Below, piece by piece: positions 1-7,296 of a stretch of 10,418 nt of DNA. Every line of letters starts with the position of its first letter. Position 1 is the first letter of the stretch. This stretch comes from Paraglomus occultum. Lineage: Eukaryota > Glomeromycota > Glomeromycetes > Paraglomerales > Paraglomeraceae. Below the pieces are notes generated by a model that did not search any database, had not been told where the DNA came from, and saw only the letters and a list, made by a program, of their open reading frames with translations. The translations under genes and the position numbers were made by a program. The DNA is taken from the NCBI GenBank assembly GCA_910592205.1, contig CAJVPJ010001336.1:1-10418 (forward strand), read 5' to 3'.

Positions 1-520
1 TGTTGTTGTTTTTGATGACCCAAATTTTGTTTAATAAATTTCCTGGACATAACGAAAACCTGCTATAACAAAGAAAAAGGGCGAAATGGAGGCACTTTAT
101 TATATCCAGGTTCACTTGTATTAACGTCATGCACAAATCCTCATTCCTTATCTTGATGGTATATTTCTGTGATTTAGTCGTGTCGCTCGTTACTCTATTG
201 TTGGAAAACAGGATATAAATAAATAGTTTTTGCTCCTTAGTTCGTTATTATCATCCCATATTTCGTCCACAATTTTTGAACAGCAGGCCCAGCGCTTGTA
301 CGACTTTTCGCTTACAAAATGTCTGGCATACCGTTTTATTTACTTGTAAAAAATATTTCAAATTTGAATCATACTCTAAATCAAATTTCTCACACACTCA
401 AACAAGATGTAACGCTTAGGGTTCGTACTAAATTAGTACACGTCTATCTAAATTATTAAAATACCCATTAAGCTTTTTAAAAGCCCCGCTTAAAAATTTT
501 TATAGTGCAAGAAAACGTTA

Positions 521-603
521 CATTCTGGACCATTCAGTAAAATTTTTAACCTCTTTCGTAGAGCTTTGTCTTTATTCTTGCATAATGGACCGTTAAGTAA
601 TAT
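521..603. repeat. Two direct copies of a 23-bp motif, 60 bp apart
   Basis: The 23 bp at 521-543 and at 581-603 match at 18 of 23 positions, sharing the core TGGACC.TT.AGTAA. The spacing is exactly 60 bp. A minus-strand frame over this region therefore reads the short peptide ILLNGP twice. The repeat may be a trace of an old local duplication. I do not take the frame to be a gene. Confidence 0.45.
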
Positions 604-1555
604 TATATTTGTAACGAACGTCATCCTGACGGTAAATTTCGATAGTGGATTAATGTTGTATGAATACAAACTTAATATCCAATTCCAACGACTTTTATAC
701 ACTACGCTTCTATATGATGTTAAAAGTGGTTTATGATTACCGCTTACGTTTGTAGCATAATATTATAGCTTTATTCATCTGTAGCCTGTTATTCTAACAG
801 ACATCGCGAGGGAGCCAATTACAACTTGAGATTTGGACACTGCAAACTAACCATATTTGGACTGAACTAGTTCAAAAAAACGACCATGTCAGATTGGAAT
901 GCGCGGTGACAATATTGCAAATTTTTTGTATTAGAATTACCGCAATAAATAAATTAATATTTCGATTATTAATGAGCATAATTATTGATCAATTCAAACG
1001 AACCATTGATCTAGTTAGACGCCAAGGTACAAATGCTAGCCGCAGACAGTAACTGAAATTTTTCTCGTGCGATATACATACAAACCTGCTTGCCACATGC
1101 TTTGAATATCGCATAATTATTTGTATTGTGTTGAAAAATACGTCTGCTAATAAGGGGTACTGTATGTTGTCTAGTTTGCACCACAAGCAAAACCAGCATG
1201 CGGAGTATTGTTTCAAAGTCTGTACTCTTGTTCAGACAGAGAGTGCGTTTCATGTTATTCTAAGCCCACCAATCAGAGGACTCTTAAATCTTTTTTTTTT
1301 TTTCGTATACTTTGAATAATAACCTTATTAGTGCCAGTCAGTCTCGTTTTGGAATTAGTATGACGGACTGTGGATGATTGCATTCAATATTGAGTGAATT
1401 TTCCTGTCAATATTCGAATCGCTACATATTTTGTTGAGAGAGTGATATTGCATCCGGTATGTGGTTAAATGTTTATCGTCCTAAGCTACCGATTCGTCAT
1501 CTGGTTTCCACATCCACTACAAATAATCGACACCTCTTGGATGCCAATGTAAGAC

Positions 1556-1577
1556 ATATACAGTATATACTGTATAT
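1556..1577. repeat. Perfect 22-bp palindrome
   Basis: The central 20 bases, TATACAGTATATACTGTATA, read the same on both strands, and one further A/T pair extends the match to 22 bp. It consists of two CAGTATA/TATACTG arms with no loop. It could be a dimeric protein site, a cruciform-prone spot, or two CAGT-type transposon tips meeting at a TA. The last reading is speculative. Confidence 0.75.
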
Positions 1578-1841
1578 CAATCTTATAGGCAAAAATGTTA
1601 AGCCAATTAAGCTCTACGAAGATAAAATCAAAGTCTCTGATGTTGGGTAAATGAAACCAAATTATCTTCTCTGTTCTTAGAAAATTTACTGCACGGGAAA
1701 GCATAGCATGAGATTTATCTCTCTTGTGACCCGATAATCAGAACGCATGAAGATTTGTCTTCTAGGAACAACCAGTTCAGTTTCATCACCATTTTCAAAT
1801 ATTAGGTGCTAAAGAATGTTCTGCAAAAAATTTGTTTATTT

Positions 1842-1958
1842 TTGATTGTTCAAAAAATGCTGCACTCGCAGTTTTTAAGTTGGCGAATCAACAACTTGAT
1901 TGCAAAAAAGTTTGCTTTTTCTTTAAAATACAATCAATAAAGTCTTTTTGAACATCAA
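1842..1958. repeat. Imperfect inverted repeat enclosing a small hairpin
   Basis: The 15 bases at 1842-1856 (TTGATTGTTCAAAAA) pair with 1945-1958 (TTTTTGAACATCAA) with one bulged base. Inside lies a second short stem, AAGTTG paired with CAACTT. The unit of about 117 bp could be a very small foldback element or the footprint of one. No flanking target duplication is clear. Confidence 0.4.
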
Positions 1959-2561
1959 GCGCGTTATTAACCTAAAAACTAAATTTTATGAGTAGCAAGA
2001 AATATTTGCTTAACATTATTTTAATGTTTGTTAACATGCCGTCTTTGCTCGTTTATAAATCCTCATTGTACCCCCGGGTATTAATATTTTATGGATTATC
2101 TCAGTAAATTACTTGTATCCCCATATAAATATACATAGTAATTATTGGAAATCAGTAACTAATCTCTAATGTTGATTCCAGATTTTAGCCATTGTTCCAA
2201 CACTACTTTATCACAGATTGGTGTGTGTTTACCAAGGACCGAAACGAAAAACGTTAATAATAATAGAAATACAGTCATACCTCATTTGTATCACCCCCTA
2301 TTGTATCCCAACCTCGACTATATCCCAGGTTTTCAGATTTCCCTTATTGTAAATCAATATTAATATTAATATACAGTAAATCTACCTCATTGTATCCCAC
2401 TCAGATATATCCCTATCCCCAAAATTTTATGGTCCCGATTTCCATAATCTATTATCGTTTATTTTCCCCTCTGTATTGCACAAGTATCTATTTATGTAAT
2501 CTGTGTCAGGTTTGTCAATTATTTACCACTTTTTAATAAATTCAGCCACAAATCATGCACG

Positions 2562-2645
2562 AATCAGGCCACATAAATCAGGCCACATAAATCAGGCCAC
2601 ATAAATCAGGCCACATAAATCAGGCCACATATATCGGGCCATAAA
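2562..2645. repeat. 14-bp tandem repeat, five exact copies plus one degenerate
   Basis: The unit AATCAGGCCACATA is repeated without change at 2562, 2576, 2590, 2604 and 2618. A sixth, decayed unit follows at 2632-2645. The array lies inside the TIR element. There are no spacers, so it is not a CRISPR array. Perfect identity between units against an eroded surrounding suggests recent expansion and probably copy-number variation between isolates. Confidence 0.95.
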
Positions 2646-2922
2646 ATAAATATATAAGAGAAAGCGTCTTCGCAAGGTTTATTAAATCAACTTACAACTG
2701 TATCTATCAACTGTACATAGTTATATAACCATTATTTTATCAGTAATAATTTATAAATCCTCTGTACTTTAAGATGGCTAGTAATATAAAATATATGCAT
2801 AATATAATTCGATGCTTAGAAAAGTCAAAACGCCAAACTTTATAACAATATTTATTAATATTAACCAATAAAATTGTATGCTTTGAATAATGTTACACAC
2901 ATATATACCTCAGTTGTATCCC

Positions 2923-2977
2923 ACCTCGAATATATCCCCAAAAAAGTTCCGTCCCAAAGTGGGGATATAAACGAGGT
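2923..2977. repeat. Foldback hairpin at the right end of the 2272-2984 element
   Basis: The 18 bases at 2923-2940 (ACCTCGAATATATCCCCA) pair with 2960-2977 (TGGGGATATAAACGAGGT) at 16 of 18 positions around a 19-base loop. The distal arm is the terminal inverted repeat itself, so the transposon end can fold on itself. The same design occurs at the ends at 8885-8930 and 10351-10404. Confidence 0.7.
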
Positions 2978-2984
2978 ATGACTG

Positions 2985-4514
2985 TATACCATATTAATAT
3001 ACCCTTACAATCACAGTGAAGTAACCACCAGAGACAGCTGTTGGCAGATATAGTATTTCTGCATATAAGAGAAAGCCTCTTTCACAGGCTAGACATTACA
3101 GCATGTTATACATAAATTTTGTAAATGTATCTTGCTATCAATATTTGCTTCCAGATACTCACATATGTCAGATATTATTTTTTTATACACATTAGAAATT
3201 AATGCAATGGGTTGTAAATGTATAAGTATTTATTTGTAAACAAAATTTACTTCGACGATAACAACGTTTACATTTGAAATAAAAAACTACTGATAGACAT
3301 TGACTGAATTGGAAAGTGTTTACTTTTCACATGACTTAACCCTGACATCTTATGATTGATTTGCTCGAATGCATCACACAAAACCTAAATACAATATTAC
3401 TTTATTTAGAAGGGCTGTTGAGACTACTTCTTGTTTATTTCCAAATTTGGGGCATCAAGCTGTTGAGAACGCGCTTGACTCTAACAATGGATAACAATAA
3501 TTATTTTCAACCAGTTAAAATTGAAAAAACCATTTTATGTATTACGTATATATGTTTGCCGGCTTATCGAAAAAAAATTCATCCACTAAATATGTAAAAC
3601 GAAAGTCCCTTAAGATTGGATAATAAATTTTTAGTATTATGCACGTGAATTCTCATATATGTTTTACAAAGATCACAATTGCAACACAAATTTAGATTTG
3701 GGTCAGTGTGGCCTTTTTTATAATTTAATAATGTAACTTACGTGCGTCAGAAATTCCTGATATAACAATTGACAGCATTGTAAGAATTAATGTATTATGA
3801 TAATCTAGAGCGGACAAGGCAATTTACGTAGTAAAATGTTCTGAATAAGTTTATGCAAATGCATCCATGGGAGAAATACTATACGTATTTTACGGATAAC
3901 AATTAGCACAAGATGTTAATGTGGTTAATACGTTGATAAAATAGATAAGTAATGTATATAACATTAGGATTTCAATCACTTGAATTTTGTATATTAAAAG
4001 GCATTATTGACTTTTTATAGACCAAAGACCATTCCATGATTCAATCTAGATTCACATCACAACCTTATTACCAGAAAACGTACATCGTTAATGTATAGAC
4101 TACTTGCGCTTAGCTTCTATCAAAGCAACACATCTAATATATACCTCGACACACGTTACTGTCAAAAAATACATCCCAAACTCTTCAGTAATACTTTCTG
4201 CAAGTAAATTGTAATTGAATACTTAACCCGTTTTCATCAAGTCGCTTATTAAAGTACCCGCAAACTAATAGCCTTGATCGCTGATACTTTCAATTACTTG
4301 CTGGCGTTGAATAACCAATTCCGATCTGACTTCGTTTGACTTTCAAAACATAATACTGAGCAATATTAATAACAGGCGGTACATACTAACGCTTTATAAT
4401 CGTTGGGGAAAGATTAGTATAATCGACGCTGTGAGAGAAACAATACTGTAACATGGTATTTCTACTTCTCGTTCAGATAAACGTAAGTTTGTTTGTCTAT
4501 ATCACTCATTTAAA
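2985..4514. other. Intergenic stretch with no supported gene
   Basis: I see no gene. An 81-codon plus-strand frame at 3352-3597 is hydrophobic at its start but has no recognisable family or splice context. A 26-bp segment at 3063-3088 matches 2652-2677 inside the neighbouring TIR element at 21 of 26 positions, beginning with an exact ATATAAGAGAAAGC. Some element-derived sequence therefore lies outside the present right boundary. A near-match to the iron GATA consensus (TTCAGATAA) lies at 4472-4480. Confidence 0.55.
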
Positions 4515-4742
4515 TCATACTTTTCTACCCAAGATGTAATCGCAGAGTTGCTCACAATCTTTGGTAACACTCGCAAAGAATTGACCGGGTTTCTCGCGCA
4601 AGGCCATGACGAGGCTTACGGGTGACTCACGTAAATTGTAAAAGCTATTTTCTGGTGTAGGAGACAAATATTTCAAGCAAGTTGCGTGGTTAGTCCGAGA
4701 ATTCGAAACTTGCTTATTTGTGTTTGTCATTAGCACTAGCAT
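4515..4742 (-). CDS. Small open frame, possible hypothetical gene or exon (75 aa), unrecognised
   Basis: The frame starts with ATG at 4742 and ends with TGA at 4515-4517, giving 75 residues. The C-terminal half (for example LREKPGQFFASVTK) has mixed third positions including many C and G, unlike the AT-rich flanks, and could be coding. I recognise no domain, signal peptide or membrane span. A donor-like GTGAGT lies inside the frame (TTTAC then GTGAGT), so the true exon may be shorter. An in-frame TAA lies just upstream of the ATG, so the frame does not extend that way. It faces away from FTR1, and its start is 74 bp from an ATCTGATAA site at 4816. If real, it could share a two-way promoter region with FTR1. 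Chance or a gene remnant is equally possible. Confidence 0.22.
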   Translation of the reverse strand: MLVLMTNTNKQVSNSRTNHATCLKYLSPTPENSFYNLRESPVSLVMALREKPGQFFASVTKDCEQLCDYILGRKV

Positions 4743-4815
4743 AGGTAATTACAAGGAAAAAGTATTCTGCAAATGATGTAACCGTTACGTTGCATATCCA
4801 ACTAGGGTATTTCTA

Positions 4816-4824
4816 ATCTGATAA
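4816..4824 (+). promoter_or_regulatory. ATCTGATAA site 1 (iron GATA-type consensus)
   Basis: This is an exact match to ATCWGATAA, the consensus bound by fungal iron-sensing GATA repressors (SreA, Urbs1, Sfu1 and Fep1 group). It is conserved at the equivalent place in the second copy of the duplication (6262-6270). A TTTAAGTGA motif follows at 4842-4850. A one-mismatch variant, ATCTGATTA, lies further on at 4968-4976. Confidence 0.5.
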
Positions 4825-5185
4825 TGCGTCTTCATGCATCATTTAAGTGACTAGGATTTATATGGACAAGATTAACTACCAGCTCACTGTAATACTTTTA
4901 ATTAACAAAAGTATGATATACTAGACGCAGCCCCATTCGTACATTTTGAATCACGCCATCGCATTAGATCTGATTATCAATCAGAAAAATTTGAGGGCCC
5001 CTCTTCCGAGTTGATCAATAGTTTGTGTCAGTAATACTAATAATCGTTTATGTTTCGCACTCGAAGCCAGACCGACTTTGAGCGATAGTCAAATGAATCA
5101 TATGTTAGAGTGTGATATAAGCCCCTCCCTTCAACCTCTATCTCCGTGTACTACCAGGCAGGCTATTTATGCGGTGTCACTTAAA

Positions 5186-5194
5186 TTATCAGAT
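5186..5194 (-). promoter_or_regulatory. ATCTGATAA site 2 (minus orientation)
   Basis: The plus strand reads TTATCAGAT, so the minus strand carries an exact ATCTGATAA. It directly abuts TCACTTAAA (5177-5185), the reverse of the TTTAAGTGA found near site 1. Sites 1 and 2 thus form an inverted pair of compound motifs. The block is conserved in the second copy at 6546-6564. Confidence 0.5.
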
Positions 5195-5350
5195 CATATT
5201 CAAACACGCTTGCATACATTTCATTGCTTCGAATATTTGGGAACTCACATGTCTAACCCATAGTTAGTACTGAAACTCGGGTTTTCACGTTTATGTTGCC
5301 AAATCTTTTAAATGTTTGTTGTGGAAATAACTAATTAGAATATCCCCTTT

Positions 5351-6239
5351 ATTTTGAGCCACAACAAGAAACTATTATAAAAAATATATAATTGGCACTA
5401 TCTATAGTGAACGTGGTTATACGGAATTTTGGTGAACCAAATCGAATCTGCTAAAGTGAACTTTTGTTAATATTTGTGAACAGAACTGCAACTTTCTGTG
5501 CAGGTATCTTAGAGTTTATTTTGAATGTTATTGAGACGGGAGGCAATTATTATGTTTTGTCAAAATTACGTGAATCAAAAGTGCGCATTATATACAAAAA
5601 CTTATCGCTGACTCAGAGTTATCTTTACAATGACGTAATGCGCACGCTTTTGTCATGCTCATCACGATTTTTTCATTTGATATCTTTCTCAGATTCGTTA
5701 GCGGAATACTTGTCGTGACGATATTATGAGGATCCCCCTTGTCAATAGAAGTTTACTCCCGTAGTGATACACACTATTTTTCACTCCATAAGTAGGAACA
5801 AATTGGAGCTAGCTAGTAAATAAACAGAGTAACTATTATTAATAGTCCAATGGAAGAATACAGAGAGGTACCATTGATATTAAGGAGAATGGAGAAGCAA
5901 CCAAACCTACCAATGAGAGAGTTGATGATAGAACACATATTTCCGCTGCCTTTGAGTAGTACGTGTAAAAGCAGATAAATTGCTTATTTATTTTTTCGGT
6001 ATAGTCAATAATCCCACTTTTTCTGCACTTTGTAATATTAATTATCGGGAAGAAATAACTCGTGGGCTGACACACTATTTACAATTGTGTTGGTTATAAT
6101 TAAATATGCTGTACGACCTAAAAGTCTCGGGTTTCATTCCTTGACTAGAATAATTTTTGATACCGCCCTCTGACTAAAAAATTTTGTGCAAGTATATATT
6201 GAAACGATAAGGAATGTGTTATGCAAGTCTTTATCAAAG
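5351..6239. other. Spacer between the two duplicated segments, no supported gene
   Basis: The frame at 5464-5718 (plus, opening on a TTG rather than ATG) and the frame at 5839-6075 (minus, with a hydrophobic C-terminal part) show no recognisable family. A 42-codon frame on the plus strand starts with ATG at 5849. None has splice sites or composition that convince me. A partial GATA-like AGCAGATAA occurs at about 5970. Confidence 0.5.
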
Positions 6240-6261
6240 AGGTAATTGGTACGTTAATCAA

Positions 6262-6270
6262 ATCTGATAA
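6262..6270 (+). promoter_or_regulatory. ATCTGATAA site 3
   Basis: This is the exact counterpart of site 1 in the second copy, again followed by TGCG, TTCATGCAT and ATTAAGTGA (6287-6295). It is retained although the surrounding sequence of the two copies has diverged. Confidence 0.5.
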
Positions 6271-6555
6271 TGCGCCTTCATGCATAATTAAGTGATAGTT
6301 GGCAAAGATCAACATAACATTAAAAATAATCCTGTAATTAATATTAATACTCTGATTTACTGTTATGCCTTATGCTATTATGTCATCCGGATCTGATCTC
6401 ACCGACTGCTGACTCACTTGTCCGTCACGCTAAGTAACGCTCAGACTGCCTCAAAGCCCAGACTGGTCTTGAATAATAATGAATCATAATGTCAAATCGA
6501 TCATACAAGTATATGGTGTCATCTCCGTGTACGACATATGCGGTGTCACTTCAAA

Positions 6556-6572
6556 TTATCAGATTATCAGAT
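6556..6572 (-). promoter_or_regulatory. Two overlapping ATCTGATAA sites (4 and 5, minus orientation)
   Basis: The plus strand reads TTATCAGATTATCAGAT, two exact minus-strand ATCTGATAA sites at 6556-6564 and 6564-6572 that share one base. Their centres are 8 bp apart, and TCACTTCAAA (6546-6555) abuts them. The first is the counterpart of site 2 and the second is new in this copy. The arrangement could seat two GATA-factor molecules. Confidence 0.55.
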
Positions 6573-6754
6573 ATTTCGCATTGTAAAAAACTTCCTCTAA
6601 CAGCGAATGGTTTGTGCATCTTTCCTTTTATTCGAATACGAAACATACAAGACCAGCAATCAACAGTTTATAAGCGAAAGTTTTCCTATATGGTAAGCAT
6701 AATAGAACTAACAAGATTCCCCACTTGGTTCTCACGTTCGTGTTACAAAATTTT

Positions 6755-6763
6755 TTATCAGAT
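6755..6763 (-). promoter_or_regulatory. ATCTGATAA site 6, nearest to FTR1
   Basis: The plus strand reads TTATCAGAT. The site lies in a piece of about 30 bp present only in the downstream copy, and its end is 533 bp before the FTR1 ATG. Shorter GATA cores lie closer to the gene: GATAAG at 6852-6857, CTTATC at 7110-7115 and TTATCT at 7134-7139. Confidence 0.5.
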
Positions 6764-6828
6764 TTGACGATACACAATATAGCAAATAAACGTTTATTGT
6801 GGAGTATGCTATTTGGAACCTCCCCTTG

Positions 6829-7296
6829 AACCGAACGTATATGGGAACTATGATAAGTTGATGACGCTTTTAATGTAATGTGGTAACGAGCTAGACGTCC
6901 GATCACACGTTAAAATTCATGTTCTGTAAGTTGAATTGTAAAAGATCTGAACTGGTTTAGATCGCTTACCCATTGACATTCGCCTAGTTGGGTATTGCTT
7001 TAGTAAGTGAACATCACTGGCCATCCATATGATCAAAAGAAACTTGAACTGTAAAACTAGTGCGGTAAAATGATCCAACAGTCGATCAAAAATTAAATAT
7101 ACAGGTGTTCTTATCATGATTCACACTCGTGTTTTATCTCCGATTTTTGCCGTTATACTTGTCCAACAACTTTATCCAATGCCATACATATATATAATAC
7201 GCACTCGAACTGTGTTTATTCCGTGTGTGCATCCTGCCGCTTGGTCTTCCTATAAAACACACTATTGACGTTTTTATATAAAAATTGCCGAACATC
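6829..7296 (+). promoter_or_regulatory. Proximal promoter and 5' leader of FTR1
   Basis: A TATAAA box at 7251-7256 lies 40 bp before the FTR1 start codon and suggests a short 5' leader. Reverse GATA cores sit at 7110-7115 and 7134-7139, with a forward GATAAG at 6852-6857. No upstream ATG in a strong context intervenes between the TATA box and 7297. The exact transcription start cannot be read from sequence. Confidence 0.5.

Larger units (their letters stand above)
1..2271. other. Gene-poor AT-rich intergenic stretch
   Basis: I see no supported gene here. Open frames of about 60 to 80 codons exist on both strands, but none has a family signature, a matching splice structure or a composition that stands out. 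The stretch contains a near-repeat at 521-603, a perfect palindrome at 1556-1577, a short poly-T run at about 1291-1302, an imperfect inverted repeat at 1842-1958 and a fragment at about 2061-2130 that resembles the ends of the element beginning at 2272. No tRNA-like B box in a plausible context was found. Confidence 0.6.
2272..2984. mobile_element. Non-autonomous TA-flanked TIR element (MITE, pogo/Tc1-mariner type), 713 bp
   Basis: The left end at 2272 reads CAGTCATACCTCATTTGTAT. The reverse complement of the right end at 2984 reads CAGTCATACCTCGTTTATAT. Two mismatches occur in the first 21 bp. Both ends are flanked by TA (2270-2271 and 2985-2986), the target duplication typical of Tc1/mariner/pogo elements, and CAGT tips are common in that group. 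No transposase coding is visible inside. Subterminal copies of an ACCTC..TTGTATCCC motif occur at 2278, 2384 and 2907. A second TA-CAGT start at 2372-2377 suggests that the left end is nested or duplicated. The interior carries the 14-bp tandem array at 2562-2645. Confidence 0.8.
4743..5350 (+). repeat. Upstream copy of a diverged direct duplication of about 600 bp
   Basis: Four collinear blocks match 6240-6828: 4814-4850, about 5060-5110, 5140-5194 and 5281-5350. Block one keeps AATCTGATAATGCG followed by TTCATGCAT. Block three keeps ATCTCCGTGTAC and TATGCGGTGTCACTT followed by AAATTATCAGAT. Sequence between blocks is eroded and has gained or lost short pieces. The offset between copies is about 1.4 kb. 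The best-preserved blocks contain the ATCTGATAA sites. No coding frame is shared between copies, so this is more likely duplicated regulatory or repeat DNA than a duplicated gene. Confidence 0.75.
6240..6828 (+). repeat. Downstream copy of the diverged direct duplication
   Basis: This copy is collinear with 4743-5350: block one at 6260-6295, block two at about 6450-6510, block three at 6521-6564 and block four at 6728-6828. It differs by a tandem gain of a TTATCAGAT site (6564-6572) and by an extra piece of about 30 bp after 6755 that holds one more site. It lies 469 bp upstream of the FTR1 start codon, so it is the copy nearest the gene. I saw no TG...CA LTR ends and no target duplication. 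Confidence 0.75.

Noticed and set aside
1128-1319. 63-codon plus-strand frame near a CCAAT-like box (about 1268)
   Set aside because: It opens on TTG, ends in a poly-T-derived Phe run, and overlaps equally open minus-strand frames. There is no family resemblance.
2562-2645. CRISPR array
   Set aside because: The units are only 14 bp and contiguous with no spacers, and the window is eukaryotic.
3352-3597. 81-codon plus-strand frame as a membrane protein gene
   Set aside because: Hydrophobic residues arise from T-rich DNA. There is no family signature, Kozak context or splice support.
5464-5718. Possible FTR1 pseudogene after the upstream duplicated segment (an E-T pair in a hydrophobic context)
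   Set aside because: Compared with FTR1 exon 1, codon by codon identity is near chance and neither REXXE motif is present. The frame also opens on TTG, not ATG.
5839-6075. 78-codon minus-strand frame with a hydrophobic end
   Set aside because: No recognisable domain, and its composition follows the local AT-rich background. A small opposite-strand frame of similar quality overlaps it.
4743-6828. The duplicated segments as the two LTRs of a retrotransposon
   Set aside because: No TG...CA ends, no primer-binding site or polypurine tract and no retroviral-type coding between them. The copies are too diverged to judge a target duplication.
7285-7296. Upstream TTG extension of FTR1
   Set aside because: The ATG at 7297 gives the usual short N-terminus before the first REXXE helix, and a non-ATG start is not needed.
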